This document shows positions 6,990-16,185 of a DNA stretch of 19,437 bases, piece by piece. The position numbers were made by a program, and so were the translations under genes. Position 1 is the stretch's first letter; each line of letters opens with the position of its first letter. The notes below the pieces were generated by a model that was not told the origin of the DNA, did no database searches, and worked only from the letters and a program-made list of their open reading frames with translations. The DNA comes from Microbacteriaceae bacterium (GTDB lineage Bacteria; Actinomycetota; Actinomycetes; Actinomycetales; Microbacteriaceae): assembly GCA_024642605.1 (NCBI GenBank), contig JAHEAT010000034.1:1-19437 (forward strand), written 5' to 3'.

Positions 6990-9900
6990 TGGTAACCTCC
7001 AAAATCTTGGCCCAGGTTTCGTCGCCGTCTGGATCGACTCCGGTTGCCTTAGCTTCAGCGCGTATCTCTAGAACGCTCGCGTAGTCGCTCGGTAGCAATT
7101 GGGTGAAGTGTTGAACTGTGTTATCCCAGTCGGCAAGCAAGCGCTCTGCTAAGAGCGAACCGGTTTCTGCATGGTGACGCTCAAGCAGCGACTTGAGCTC
7201 GGCCGCTTCGGTTTCACCAAGCTCACGAAGGTGGATTTCAGCTGCGGCAAGTGCCTCAGCGTTGATCCGATCTGCACGCAGTTTGTAAACAAAAGCCTGA
7301 CCGCCAGACATTCCTGCGCCTAGGTTACGCCCGGTGCGACCGAGAATAACGGCCGTGCCACCGGTCATGTATTCGAGTGCGTGGTCTCCGACACCTTCAA
7401 CAACGGCGGTAGCTCCGGAGTTGCGAACTAGGAAACGCTCCCCCACCATTCCGCGAAGGAATATGGTTCCTGAGGTAGCGCCATAACCGATCACGTTACC
7501 CGCAATGATGTTCTGCTCGGCGGCATACATTGATTCACGATCCGGTCTGACTACGATCGAACCGCCCGATAGACCCTTGCCAACGTAGTCGTTGGCATCG
7601 CCCTCGAGAGTCAGTTTGATTCCCTTTGGAATAAACGCTCCGAACGATTGCCCGGCGGCTCCGCGAAGACGAATATCGATGGTCGACTCGGCAAGTCCTT
7701 CAGCGCCGTAAGCCTTAGTCACTTCGTTTCCGAGGATGGTGCCTACCGCCTGATCGACGTTGGTAATCGGGAGTTCAATTTTCACCGGAGTGGCATCGGC
7801 CAATGCAGATGATGCTGCCTCGAGCAACTTGAAGTCAAAGTGCTTCTCTAGTTCGTGGTCTTGGCTCGTTACACGACGTTTCGGTGAATCGCTAGGCAGG
7901 CTCGGTGCCGCCAGAATCGGCGAAAGGTCAAGCCCATCGGCTTTCCAGTGGTTGATAGCTCTGTTTACGTCGATCATTTCGCTGTGACCGATTGCTTCGT
8001 CAAGAGTTCTGAAACCTAAGGCGGCGAGGTATTCGCGTACTTCTTGGGCCAGGAATTCGAAGAAATTGACTACGAATTCTGGTTTGCCGTCGAAGCGCGC
8101 GCGCAGAACGGGGTTCTGAGTGGCAACGCCAACCGGGCAGGTGTCGAGGTGACAAACTCGCATCATGATGCAACCCGAAACCACGAGTGGAGCGGTCGCA
8201 AAGCCATACTCTTCGGCGCCTAGCAGTGCTGCAATGATCACATCGCGGCCGGTCTTCATCTGACCATCGACCTGAACCGAAACGCGACCGCGAAGCCCGT
8301 TGACCATCAAGGTCTGCTGTGCTTCGGCAAGACCCAGTTCCCAGGGAGTGCCGGCGTGTTTTAGCGAGTTCAGAGGTGAAGCGCCGGTGCCTCCGTCGAA
8401 GCCCGAAACAAGAATTACGTCGGCCTTTGCTTTGGCGACGCCGGCGGCAACGGTACCGATACCAACCTGGCTCACCAGCTTGACGTGCACGCGCGCCTCG
8501 CGGTTCGCTCGCTTCAGGTCGAAGATGAGTTGTTTTAGGTCTTCAATCGAGTAAATGTCGTGGTGTGGTGGTGGCGAAATGAGCCCAACTCCAGGGGTGG
8601 CATGTCGAGTTCTTGCGATCCACGGGTAAACCTTGTTTGGCGGAAGCTGACCACCTTCACCCGGCTTTGCACCTTGAGCCATTTTGATCTGAATGTCGTC
8701 GGCATGGGTGAGGTACATGCTAGTTACGCCGAAACGTCCTGATGCCACCTGCTTAATGCTCGAGCGTCGCGCAGGGTCGAGCAGACGCTCTACATCTTCG
8801 CCACCTTCACCGGTGTTCGACTTGCCACCGAGCATGTTCATCGCTATCGCAAGATTTTCATGCGCCTCAGGCGAGATAGAACCGTAAGACATCGCTCCGG
8901 TGGAAAAGCGCTTTACGATGGCCGAAATCGGCTCAACTTCATCTAGTGGAACAGCTGGTCGGGCACCCTCGCGAATCGTGAACAGGCCGCGAAGCGTCAT
9001 TAGGCGCTCTGCCTGCTCGTCGACACTCTTGGTGTACTCACGAAAGATGTCGAACCGTTTGGTTTTGGTGGAGTGCTGAAGTTTGAAAACCGTTTCAGGG
9101 TTGAAAAGGTGAGGTGCGCCATCGCGACGCCACTGGTACTCTCCACCAGTTTCTAGTGCAGTGTGCGGGTTGGTCGCGCGCTCGAGTGGGTAGGCGCTCT
9201 TGTGTCGAGCGACAATCTCTTGGTGAATCACGTCGATGCCAATGCCACCGAGTTGGCTGGTTGTGCCAGTGAAGTAGGTGTCGACGAATTCTTGGCTCAG
9301 GCCTATTGCCTCAAAAACCTGAGCGCCCGAGTAAGACGACACTGTTGAGATGCCCATCTTCGACATAATCTTGAGAACGCCCTTGCCGAGGCCCTTGATT
9401 AAGTTCTTGTGCGCCTTTTCGATGGTGATTCCAACGATCTGACCGCTGCGCACCATCTGCTCAACAGATTCCATTGCTAGGTAAGGGTTAATGGCGGCTG
9501 CGCCGTAGCCAATTAGTGCTGCCACGTGGTGCACTTCGCGCACGTCGCCCGCTTCAATAACTAGACCAAGGCGGGTGCGGTTTCCGGTGCGAATCAGGTG
9601 GTGGTGCACTGCCGAAGTTAGCAGCAACGAGGGAATCGGAGCCGATTCGCGGTTGCTGTCGCGGTCGCTGAGAATCAGATAGGTCGCACCGTCGGCGATT
9701 GCTTCGTCGACCTCGTCGAAGATCTCACGGATGCGGGCAGCAAGTGAGTCTGAGCCTCCGTCGATTCGGTATAGACCTTTAACGGTGAACGACTTACCGA
9801 TTCCGGGGCGCGACTCAATGTGCTTGATCTTTGCTAGCTCATCGTTGCTGAGAACAGGAAAGCTGAGGCTGATCTGCTGCGCGTGCTCGGGTGTCGCGGT

Positions 9901-11526
9901 CAGTAGGTTTCGCTCTGGTCCGAGGCCGGTGCCGAGTGAGGTAACTACTTCTTCACGGATGCTGTCTAGCGGTGGGTTTGTGACCTGTGCGAACTGCTGC
10001 ACAAAGTAGTCAAAGAGAAGTCTTGGGCGGTCGGAAATCGCTGCGATTGGGGTATCAGAGCCCATTGCACCGATTGGCTCAACACCGGTCTTTGCGATAG
10101 GCGCTAGGAGTATGCGAAGGTCTTCTTCGGTGTACCCGAAGGTTCTCTGTCGCCGGTTGACCGATGCCGAAGTGTGAGCGATGTGCTCGCGTTCTGGCAG
10201 TTCACTCAAGTTGATTCGGTTGGCTTCGAGCCATACATCCCAAGGCTCAAGCGCGGCAACTTCGCTCTTGATTTCCTCGTCGTCGATTAGGCGACCATTT
10301 ACGGTATCGGCAAGAAACATCTTGCCCGGCTGCAGTCTGCCTTTGCGCACGATCTTGGCTGGGTCGATTTGTGCGACGCCGATCTCTGAAGCGAGAATGA
10401 CCAGGCCATCCTCGGTTACAACGTAGCGGCCAGGGCGAAGACCATTGCGGTCTAGCGTTGCACCGACCAGAGAGCCGTCGGTGAAGACCACGGCCGCAGG
10501 TCCGTCCCATGGTTCCATGAGCATCGAGTGGTAGTCATAGAAACTCTTGCGGGCAGGGTCGAGGTCGCTCTGCTTCTCCCAGGCTTCAGGAATCATCATC
10601 ATCATCGCGTGCGGCAAGCTTCGACCACCCAGGTAAAGCAACTCGAGCACTTCGTCGAACGATGCCGAGTCTGAGCCGTCTGGCGTCACGATCGGAAGCA
10701 GTGGTTTTAGATCGCCGAGAGCTTCGCTTTGCAACTGCGAAGAACGAGCCGCCATCCAGTTTCGGTTTCCTTTAACGGTGTTGATCTCGCCGTTGTGGGC
10801 AATCATCCTAAAAGGGTGCGCGAGAGGCCATGAAGGGAATGTGTTGGTAGAGAACCGAGAGTGCACCAAGGCGAGAGTAGATGTGAAATCTTCGTCGCTC
10901 AGGTCTGGGTAAAACGGTTCGAGTTGCAGGGTGGTAACCATGCCCTTGTAAACGATTGTGCGTGAGCTTAGCGAAGGGTGATACGCGCCTAGGCTGCGCT
11001 CGGAACGCTTACGCAGGCGGAACAAAGCCCGCTCAAGTGCGATCCCTCTTTGTTCACCAGTGACAAATACCTGGATTATCTTTGGCATTGCCGCACGTGC
11101 AAGCTCGCCAAGCACGTCGGGGTTGGTTGGCACTTCGCGCCAGCCGAGAACCGAGAGGTCTTCTTCGACAGCCAGGTTTTCGAATGAGACTTTGAAAACT
11201 TCTGTTTGTTCTTCCTCAACGAAAACCAGCCCGGCACCGTACGCGCCTGACTCTGGCAGCGAGAAGCCCGCAACTTTACTTAGGAATTTGTGAGGTACCT
11301 GGCTGAGAATTCCTGCGCCGTCACCGGTGCCAGCATCGGAGCCAACCGCGCCGCGGTGTTCGAGATTTCGCAACGAATCTAGCGCGGTTTTTATGATGTC
11401 ATGCCCAGCGGTTCCACGAAGCGTGGCAACCATGGCCAGACCACAGGCGTCGCGATCGCGGCTCGGGTCGTATAGGCCGAACGCCTCAGGCGCGGTACTA
11501 AACCGTGCGAATGGCGAAACGGGCAT
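6982..11526 (-). CDS. gltB: Glutamate synthase large subunit
   Basis: The 1514-aa alpha subunit of GOGAT. It hydrolyses glutamine, channels ammonia and reductively aminates 2-oxoglutarate on FMN to form glutamate. A short propeptide ends before Cys28 (DRDACGLAM), which by family knowledge becomes the N-terminal nucleophile of the class II glutaminase domain after cleavage. The linking central domain follows, then the FMN barrel with [11 protein letters not shown], and the 3Fe-4S motif C1119-x5-C1125-x4-C1130. The C-terminal beta-helix (about 1230-1490) has repeated glycine turns such as GAGMSGG. I chose the ATG at 11526, with GGAG 6 nt upstream. A TTG four codons earlier is in frame but overlaps that ribosome binding site. 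It starts after a 130-bp leader and overlaps gltD. Confidence 0.98.
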   Translation of the reverse strand: MPVSPFARFSTAPEAFGLYDPSRDRDACGLAMVATLRGTAGHDIIKTALDSLRNLEHRGAVGSDAGTGDGAGILSQVPHKFLSKVAGFSLPESGAYGAGLVFVEEEQTEVFKVSFENLAVEEDLSVLGWREVPTNPDVLGELARAAMPKIIQVFVTGEQRGIALERALFRLRKRSERSLGAYHPSLSSRTIVYKGMVTTLQLEPFYPDLSDEDFTSTLALVHSRFSTNTFPSWPLAHPFRMIAHNGEINTVKGNRNWMAARSSQLQSEALGDLKPLLPIVTPDGSDSASFDEVLELLYLGGRSLPHAMMMMIPEAWEKQSDLDPARKSFYDYHSMLMEPWDGPAAVVFTDGSLVGATLDRNGLRPGRYVVTEDGLVILASEIGVAQIDPAKIVRKGRLQPGKMFLADTVNGRLIDDEEIKSEVAALEPWDVWLEANRINLSELPEREHIAHTSASVNRRQRTFGYTEEDLRILLAPIAKTGVEPIGAMGSDTPIAAISDRPRLLFDYFVQQFAQVTNPPLDSIREEVVTSLGTGLGPERNLLTATPEHAQQISLSFPVLSNDELAKIKHIESRPGIGKSFTVKGLYRIDGGSDSLAARIREIFDEVDEAIADGATYLILSDRDSNRESAPIPSLLLTSAVHHHLIRTGNRTRLGLVIEAGDVREVHHVAALIGYGAAAINPYLAMESVEQMVRSGQIVGITIEKAHKNLIKGLGKGVLKIMSKMGISTVSSYSGAQVFEAIGLSQEFVDTYFTGTTSQLGGIGIDVIHQEIVARHKSAYPLERATNPHTALETGGEYQWRRDGAPHLFNPETVFKLQHSTKTKRFDIFREYTKSVDEQAERLMTLRGLFTIREGARPAVPLDEVEPISAIVKRFSTGAMSYGSISPEAHENLAIAMNMLGGKSNTGEGGEDVERLLDPARRSSIKQVASGRFGVTSMYLTHADDIQIKMAQGAKPGEGGQLPPNKVYPWIARTRHATPGVGLISPPPHHDIYSIEDLKQLIFDLKRANREARVHVKLVSQVGIGTVAAGVAKAKADVILVSGFDGGTGASPLNSLKHAGTPWELGLAEAQQTLMVNGLRGRVSVQVDGQMKTGRDVIIAALLGAEEYGFATAPLVVSGCIMMRVCHLDTCPVGVATQNPVLRARFDGKPEFVVNFFEFLAQEVREYLAALGFRTLDEAIGHSEMIDVNRAINHWKADGLDLSPILAAPSLPSDSPKRRVTSQDHELEKHFDFKLLEAASSALADATPVKIELPITNVDQAVGTILGNEVTKAYGAEGLAESTIDIRLRGAAGQSFGAFIPKGIKLTLEGDANDYVGKGLSGGSIVVRPDRESMYAAEQNIIAGNVIGYGATSGTIFLRGMVGERFLVRNSGATAVVEGVGDHALEYMTGGTAVILGRTGRNLGAGMSGGQAFVYKLRADRINAEALAAAEIHLRELGETEAAELKSLLERHHAETGSLLAERLLADWDNTVQHFTQLLPSDYASVLEIRAEAKATGVDPDGDETWAKILEVTNG

Positions 11527-11527
11527 G

Positions 11528-11542
11528 CTGATCTCCAATCAG
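11528..11542 (-). promoter_or_regulatory. gltB ribosome binding site in a hairpin loop
   Basis: On the minus strand CTGAT and ATCAG form a perfect 5-bp inverted repeat around TGGAG, one base before the gltB ATG (11526). The Shine-Dalgarno GGAG thus lies in the predicted loop, which would keep it exposed, while the 3' arm directly abuts the start codon. The stem is AT-rich, so it is weak unless stabilised by a ligand. Confidence 0.4.
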
Positions 11543-11585
11543 TAATTCAAGGAGGGACAACACTGGCCCAATGATGGTTCGAGAA

Positions 11586-11613
11586 GGCTGTGAGCCGAAT
11601 ACTTTCTTCGGCT
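11586..11613 (-). promoter_or_regulatory. Two mutually exclusive hairpins in gltB leader
   Basis: AGCCGAA (11593-11599) and TTCGGCT (11607-11613) form a perfect 7-bp inverted repeat with a 7-nt loop. The AGCC of 11593-11596 can instead pair with GGCT at 11586-11589 through a 3-nt loop. The two pairings share one arm and so exclude one another, as in attenuators. No T-run follows, so it is not an intrinsic terminator; it could equally be a protein-binding operator. Confidence 0.35.
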
Positions 11614-11656
11614 AGATGCCTATGAAGTCTAACCCAAAACTAGGGTTTTTAGACCT

Positions 11657-12550
11657 TTAGGCTTCTTCAACAACCTCAGTTTCTTCTTCGGTTTTGGTTT
11701 CTAGATACGGGCTTGTTTCGACCCCCGGATGCTTGCGTCGCGACCAAAAGATTAGCGCAACACCGGCAGCTACGCCGGCTAGGGCCGACCACTGGTTGGT
11801 GCGCAGGCCAACAAGGATGTCGCTCGGATCGATGCGAATGCCTTCAATCCAGAAACGGCCGATTGAGTAGTAGATGAGGTAAAGGCCGAAGAGTCTGCCC
11901 CAACGAAGGTGCATCCGCTTGTCGAGTACCAGGAGCAGCAGCACACCCGCGATGCTCCACAGGAACTCGTAGAAGAAGGTCGGGTGGAAGACGGCGTCTA
12001 CCGGCAACCCATCGGGAATTGCTGGGTTTGGTCGGTCAATTGCGATTGCCCAAGGCAGGTCGGTTGGCTTTCCGAATAGTTCTTGGTTGAAGTAGTTACC
12101 CCAGCGGCCTATTGCTTGGGCAAGCAAGATACCTGGTGCGAGCGCATCGGCAACTGAAAGAAAGCGCAAGTTGGCTCTTTTAGCGCCGAGATAAGCACCG
12201 ACGGCACCGAGAATGAGGGCACCGTAGATGGCCAGACCGCCCTTCCACACGTAAAGGCATTCAAGTGGGTCGATGTTTGGTCCGAAGTAGTCACGAATGT
12301 GTGTAAGCACGTGAAAGGCGCGGCCTCCAACGATGCCGAACGGCACCGCCCAGATGGCGATATCGATAATCAGACCGCTCTCAGCCCCACGCTTAACCAG
12401 ACGGTGGTTACCCATCCAAATGGCAACTCCGATACCAATCAGAATGAAGATCGCGTAGTAGTGAACTCGCAGCGGACCTAGGTCAAAGAAGCTGTCGCTC
12501 GGGCTAGGAATAGCATCGCCCCATTGCCAGTCGGCGTTCAAAATGCGCAT
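11657..12550 (-). CDS. lgt: Prolipoprotein diacylglyceryl transferase
   Basis: A 297-aa integral membrane enzyme that moves diacylglyceryl from phosphatidylglycerol to the lipobox cysteine of pre-prolipoproteins, the first step of lipoprotein maturation. Membrane segments are visible at about residues 30-47, 62-82, 105-123, 196-210, 222-238 and 255-270. The Lgt signature is AQAIGRWGNYFNQELFG (about 144-160), with the essential Arg149 and Asn152. Other conserved blocks are HPTFFYE (189-195), the counterpart of HPTQLYE, and GRFWIEGIR (231-239). The C-terminal tail (about 275-297) is acidic and Glu-rich, as often in actinobacteria. GGAAAGAG precedes the ATG. The gene follows trpA by 13 nt and closes the his-trp cluster, a linkage also known from mycobacteria. 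Confidence 0.97.
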   Translation of the reverse strand: MRILNADWQWGDAIPSPSDSFFDLGPLRVHYYAIFILIGIGVAIWMGNHRLVKRGAESGLIIDIAIWAVPFGIVGGRAFHVLTHIRDYFGPNIDPLECLYVWKGGLAIYGALILGAVGAYLGAKRANLRFLSVADALAPGILLAQAIGRWGNYFNQELFGKPTDLPWAIAIDRPNPAIPDGLPVDAVFHPTFFYEFLWSIAGVLLLLVLDKRMHLRWGRLFGLYLIYYSIGRFWIEGIRIDPSDILVGLRTNQWSALAGVAAGVALIFWSRRKHPGVETSPYLETKTEEETEVVEEA

Positions 12551-12563
12551 TTTCTACTCTTTC

Positions 12564-13346
12564 CTATTTCCTTAATCCTGACACGATGTCGCGCACTTTA
12601 CTGCGCAGGGCTGTCAGGCCTCCATCTTGGTAAGCGCGCACGAAGGCACTACCTACGATGGCTCCATCGGCATAAGAGTTGACCGCTTTGGCCTGTTCCG
12701 AGGTAGAAATTCCGATACCGACAGCGGTGAACTGCTGGGGCGCCTGCTGTCTAACGCCTGAAACTACTCCACGAGCGAGAGTGTCTACCTCTTGGCGTTC
12801 GCCGGTGATGCCCATGGTCGAGACCGCGTAGACGAAACCTCGCGAGAGATCACTTGCGGTCTTCACGCGCTCGTCGGAGGATGTCGGCGCCACCAGAAAC
12901 ACGCGATCGAGGTCGTGAGCGTCAGATGCTGCCAGCCATTCGGCAGCTTCGTCAGGAATCAAATCAGGGGTGATTAGGCCCGCTCCCCCAGCCGCTTGCA
13001 GGTCTGAAGCAAACTTCTCAACACCGTACTGGGCAACCGGATTCCAGTAGGTCATTACCAAAACCGGAGCATCTACGCGCGATGAAACCTCGCGAACTGC
13101 ATCAAAAGTTTGTCGAAGCTTGAATCCGGCGGCCAACGCTTGGCCTGTTGCCTCTTGAATTACCAAGCCATCCATCACCGGGTCGCTGTATGGAACACCG
13201 AGCTCAAGCACATCTACGCCCTCTTCAACCATTGCCACGGCGGCCTCGATCGATTCGGCCAGGCTCGGGTATCCAAGTGGAAAATAGCCGATCAAGGTGT
13301 CGTTGCCGGCTGCGCGATTAGCCGCGATGGCGTCTTGAGTCTTCAT
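12564..13346 (-). CDS. trpA: Tryptophan synthase alpha subunit
   Basis: A 260-aa TIM-barrel protein that splits indole-3-glycerol phosphate into indole and glyceraldehyde 3-phosphate, passing indole through a tunnel to TrpB. The catalytic pair is Glu48 (VLELGVPYSDP) and Asp59 (VMDG). The phosphate-binding end has the GIGIST segment. YAVSTMGITGER marks loop 6, where E. coli has GVTG. Length is normal. The start is 3 nt after the trpB stop, so translation of the two subunits is probably coupled. Confidence 0.97.
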   Translation of the reverse strand: MKTQDAIAANRAAGNDTLIGYFPLGYPSLAESIEAAVAMVEEGVDVLELGVPYSDPVMDGLVIQEATGQALAAGFKLRQTFDAVREVSSRVDAPVLVMTYWNPVAQYGVEKFASDLQAAGGAGLITPDLIPDEAAEWLAASDAHDLDRVFLVAPTSSDERVKTASDLSRGFVYAVSTMGITGERQEVDTLARGVVSGVRQQAPQQFTAVGIGISTSEQAKAVNSYADGAIVGSAFVRAYQDGGLTALRSKVRDIVSGLRK

Positions 13347-13349
13347 GTT

Positions 13350-14552
13350 CTAGTCGGTTCCGAGCAATCCAAAGTACCGTGCCGCAGTTTCCATGTCTTT
13401 GTCGCCTCGGCCACTGAGGTTGACCAAGACACTGCTGCCGGCTGGCAACTCTTTGCCAAGTTTCAAAACTCCGGCAAGAGCGTGAGCCGTTTCGATTGCA
13501 GGGATGATCCCTTCGGTGCGACTGAGCAGACGCAAGGCTTCCATGGCCTCCGCATCTGAGATGCCGCGATACTCAGAACGACCGAGATCTTTCAACCAGG
13601 AGTGCTCTGGGCCTACGCCAGGGTAGTCGAGACCGGCACTGATCGAGTGGCTCTCAAGGGTTTGCCCATCTTCGTCTTGCAGCATGTAAGAACGCGCGCC
13701 GTGAAGAACGCCCGGTTTGCCGTAGTTGAGAGTGGCTGCGTGTCGGTCGGTGCCCATGCCGTCGCCAGCGGCCTCGAAGCCAAACAGTCGCACCGATTCA
13801 TCGTCTAGGAACGCGTGGAAAATACCGATCGCGTTAGAGCCGCCGCCCACGCACGCGGCGACTGCGTCGGGCAAGAAACCGAACTCAGACAGCATCTGTG
13901 CTCGCGCTTCGTTGCCGATTACCGAGTGGAAGTCACGAACCATGGTTGGAAAAGGGTGTGGGCCAGCAACCGTACCGAGCAGGTAGTGGGTGGTCTCGAC
14001 GTTGGTTACCCAGTCGCGCAGAGCCTCGTTGATTGCATCTTTCAAGGTGCGTGAACCGGTCTTAACCGGCACAACCTCCGCGCCGAGCAACTGCATTCTC
14101 GCTACGTTTAGCGCTTGACGCTGGGTATCAACTTCGCCCATGTAGACAACACAGTCGAGGCCGAAAAGGGCAGCTGCGGTTGCACTGGCAACGCCGTGTT
14201 GGCCCGCTCCCGTCTCGGCGATGATGCGGGTCTTGCCCATGCGCTTAGCCAACAGGGCCTGACCTAAGACGTTGTTGATTTTGTGTGAACCGGTGTGGTT
14301 TAGATCTTCGCGCTTGAGAAACACACGGATGTCGCCAGCTAGCGCTGCGAAGCGCTTTACTTCGGTGATGATCGACGGGCGACCGGTATAGGTGCGGTGA
14401 AGTTCGGCAAGCTCTGCAACAAAGCTTGGGTCGGTCTTGGCGGCTTGGTAGGTTGCGTCTAGTTGGTCAAGTGCGGCAATCAAAGATTCAGGAACGAAGC
14501 GGCCGCCGAACTCGCCAAAGTACGGTCCGACTTGATCTCGAAGATTTGCCAT
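13350..14552 (-). CDS. trpB: Tryptophan synthase beta subunit
   Basis: A 400-aa PLP enzyme that condenses indole with serine to give tryptophan, working as the alpha2-beta2 complex with TrpA. It has the TrpB1-type N-terminus ([12 protein letters not shown]), the PLP lysine Lys91 in HTGSHKINN, the ETGAGQHG segment that contacts substrate carboxylate, and the phosphate-binding GGGSNA loop. The C-terminus has the LSGRGDKD motif. It starts at ATG with AGGA upstream, 18 nt after the trpC stop. Confidence 0.98.
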   Translation of the reverse strand: MANLRDQVGPYFGEFGGRFVPESLIAALDQLDATYQAAKTDPSFVAELAELHRTYTGRPSIITEVKRFAALAGDIRVFLKREDLNHTGSHKINNVLGQALLAKRMGKTRIIAETGAGQHGVASATAAALFGLDCVVYMGEVDTQRQALNVARMQLLGAEVVPVKTGSRTLKDAINEALRDWVTNVETTHYLLGTVAGPHPFPTMVRDFHSVIGNEARAQMLSEFGFLPDAVAACVGGGSNAIGIFHAFLDDESVRLFGFEAAGDGMGTDRHAATLNYGKPGVLHGARSYMLQDEDGQTLESHSISAGLDYPGVGPEHSWLKDLGRSEYRGISDAEAMEALRLLSRTEGIIPAIETAHALAGVLKLGKELPAGSSVLVNLSGRGDKDMETAARYFGLLGTD

Positions 14553-14570
14553 GTGTAAATCCTAAGTTGT

Positions 14571-15341
14571 CTAGACGGTCAAGAATTCGCTCAGCAGTAA
14601 CGCCGAATCTCCGGTGACCAGCGCTTCACCAACGAGCACCACATCGGCACCTGCATCTCGGTAATGTTTGACATCTTCGAAGCTGCGAACGGCGCTTTCG
14701 GCAACCTTGATGACGCCTTCTGGAATGTGGTGTGACAGACCGGCGAAAAGGTTGCGGTCGGTCTCGAAAGTTGATAGATCGCGAGCGTTTACGCCGACAA
14801 ACTTAGAATCGGCTTCGAGGGCGCGAAGAAGCTCGGTTTCGTCGTGAGTCTCGACGAATGCGGTCATGCCAAGTGCCTCACCAAAGGTCTTTAGACGAAC
14901 CAAATCTGCTTGGGCTAAGCCAGCCACTATGAGCAAGAAAATGTCGGCACCGTAGGCTCGTGCTTCAAGCAACTGGTATTCGTTGGCGATGAAGTCTTTT
15001 CGAAGCAGAGGAACGCCAACCTGGGATCTCACAGCGCTCAAGTCGCTTAGTCTGCCTTTGAACTTTCGTTCCTCGGTTAGTACCGAAATGCCTGTGGCTC
15101 CGGCAGCTTCATAGGTTTTGGCAAGGGCAATCGGGTCTGCGATTGTTGCCAGGTCTCCCCTAGATGGGCTGGCACGTTTGACCTCGGCAAGAACGTGCAC
15201 GTTGGCACGCGGGGCAAACGCAACAAGAGCGTCGATAGCCGGCGACTGCTCGGCAATAGATTTTTCTAGGTCGCTTACAGAAACGGTTTCGGCACGCTTT
15301 GCCGCGTCTTCTAAAGCGCCGGCGTAGAGCCCTTCGAGCAC
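14571..15341 (-). CDS. trpC: Indole-3-glycerol phosphate synthase
   Basis: A 256-aa TIM barrel that closes the ring of CdRP to give indole-3-glycerol phosphate, the fourth reaction of tryptophan synthesis after anthranilate formation. Conserved residues are Glu53 and Lys55 in LAEVKRASPSRG, Lys115 in LLRKDF, the GVNARDL segment and the VAESAVRS and VLVGEALV phosphate loops. It is monofunctional: no TrpF domain is fused. I chose the GTG at 15341, since the mycobacterial protein aligns from this LEG segment and the reading frame upstream of it overlaps the small membrane protein gene with no family similarity. The GTG lies 2 nt after that gene's stop and has no clear Shine-Dalgarno sequence, which suggests translation by reinitiation. 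Confidence 0.95.
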   Translation of the reverse strand: MLEGLYAGALEDAAKRAETVSVSDLEKSIAEQSPAIDALVAFAPRANVHVLAEVKRASPSRGDLATIADPIALAKTYEAAGATGISVLTEERKFKGRLSDLSAVRSQVGVPLLRKDFIANEYQLLEARAYGADIFLLIVAGLAQADLVRLKTFGEALGMTAFVETHDETELLRALEADSKFVGVNARDLSTFETDRNLFAGLSHHIPEGVIKVAESAVRSFEDVKHYRDAGADVVLVGEALVTGDSALLLSEFLTV

Positions 15342-15343
15342 AG

Positions 15344-15562
15344 CTACTTGCGCTTGCCGTGTACGCCGTACCCGAGGCGTGAAAGCACGATACCTACGGC
15401 TACACCCACGACAGCCAAAACTCCGCTGAGCCAAACCAGGCTGTACTGCTCAAACCAGAAGGCAAGGGTTCCCGCGGCGGTAGCAAGAGTGATGATGATT
15501 ACTGCGGTCCAAGCTGCGATTGAATCGCCGTGGCCTGGGTCGTTTGCGTGTTCGCTGGTCAT
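15344..15562 (-). CDS. Small trp-operon membrane protein, HGxxPAAW type
   Basis: A 72-aa protein with an N-terminal motif HGDSIAAWTAV (11-21) and two hydrophobic helices at about 17-36 and 42-62, then a basic tail ending in KRK. The motif resembles the actinobacterial HGxxPAAW small membrane protein family (I believe the same as DUF6704), with Ile in place of Pro. That family is commonly found just before trpC and its function is not known. Residues before the motif are hydrophilic, with no cleavable signal peptide. GAGAGG precedes the ATG. It lies between the four-helix membrane protein (26-nt gap) and trpC (2-nt gap), inside the tryptophan operon. A role in tryptophan or intermediate transport, or as a membrane anchor, would be a guess. 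Confidence 0.85.
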   Translation of the reverse strand: MTSEHANDPGHGDSIAAWTAVIIITLATAAGTLAFWFEQYSLVWLSGVLAVVGVAVGIVLSRLGYGVHGKRK

Positions 15563-15588
15563 AACTGCCTCTCTGGTTCGTTATAAGT

Positions 15589-16185
15589 TTACAAGTCCGA
15601 CGGGTTGGTTTCTTTCCAAAGATCCGCCCGAGTCTCGGCTGCGCTTTCAGGCCGAACCGTTAGCAAGCCGGCTGCACGTGCATCTCGGTTGGCTTTGGTG
15701 TTTGCCACGGTTGCCTTCACCTTCGGCGACCATTTTTTGAATGCGTCAATCACTGCCAGAATCTGCACCAATGTGAGCAGCGCGAGGAGCACGAAGGTAC
15801 CTTTGCCGTAAAAAGTGGATTGGTGCGAAACCACAACCTGCTCGAGCTGCGCCACCCATGAGGCAATACCCGTTGCCTTTTCGACAATCGGAGCTAACAC
15901 GCCTAGATCAGAGCCAGTTACCGCAGGAAGTTGGCTGAGTGTTCCTAAACCGGTTGCTGCAATGCCGGCGAAAAGAAAGACCACACCCCAGCGGCGGTGC
16001 AGATACAGAACTAGTGCGATGGCGAGGGCATCCATGATTAGGGTTGGCCCAAAGTTTGGGTAGGCATCGAAACCGGCTACCTGAAGGCTGTTGCCTGCGG
16101 TTAGCTGCACTTCAAACCAAGGCTGGCTCGCCAGTGCCGCAATCACAACGATGATCACCAAAGCGATGAGCAATAGGCGTTTCAC
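15589..16185 (-). CDS. Trp biosynthesis-associated membrane protein
   Basis: A 198-aa membrane protein of the Trp_oprn_chp / TIGR02234 family, found next to trpE in actinobacteria (Rv1610 is the mycobacterial example) and of unknown function. Predicted membrane helices are at about 3-20, 46-62, 66-84 and 128-148. After the first helix comes the family's QPW motif (21-23), and RRWG (64-67) falls between helices two and three. The tail from about 150 to 198 is hydrophilic, with basic residues first, so it is probably cytosolic. It starts with GTG, which overlaps the trpE stop as GTGA, a strong sign of coupled translation. No transporter or enzyme signature is visible. Confidence 0.88.
   Translation of the reverse strand: MKRLLLIALVIIVVIAALASQPWFEVQLTAGNSLQVAGFDAYPNFGPTLIMDALAIALVLYLHRRWGVVFLFAGIAATGLGTLSQLPAVTGSDLGVLAPIVEKATGIASWVAQLEQVVVSHQSTFYGKGTFVLLALLTLVQILAVIDAFKKWSPKVKATVANTKANRDARAAGLLTVRPESAAETRADLWKETNPSDL

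Larger units (their letters stand above)
11527..11656 (-). promoter_or_regulatory. gltB leader and promoter region
   Basis: The 130-bp gap between the lgt stop and gltB start is by far the largest minus-strand gap in the window, and marks a probable new transcription start. A TAGACT hexamer on the minus strand (11626-11631) fits a TAnnnT -10 and equals the proposed tRNA -10, but no good -35 is visible. A transcript from it would have a leader of roughly 90 nt with several dyads, listed separately. A weak AACCC/GGGTT dyad (11631-11647) lies just after lgt and lacks a proper T-run on the minus strand. I see no open reading frame or known riboswitch class here. Confidence 0.45.

Noticed and set aside
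11527..11538. In-frame TTG start four codons upstream of the gltB ATG
   Set aside because: That TTG lies on the Shine-Dalgarno sequence serving the ATG at 11526 and has no ribosome binding site of its own at a fitting distance.
11586..11613. ANTAR-binding dual hexaloop RNA in the gltB leader, as a PdtaR target
   Set aside because: The loops are 7 and 3 nt long and do not show two successive 6-nt loops with A at the first and G at the fourth place, as ANTAR targets do.
11631..11647. AACCC/GGGTT dyad as terminator of the his-trp-lgt operon
   Set aside because: The stem has only 5 bp, the loop is AT-rich and the T-run lies on the wrong side for minus-strand transcription.
13110..13559. 149-codon plus-strand reading frame across the trpA-trpB joint
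   Set aside because: It is antisense to two well-supported genes, with no family motif and no initiation signal.
15342..15434. Extension of trpC by 31 codons upstream of the GTG
   Set aside because: The added residues are Arg-rich, lie inside the small membrane protein gene in another frame, and match nothing in TrpC proteins.
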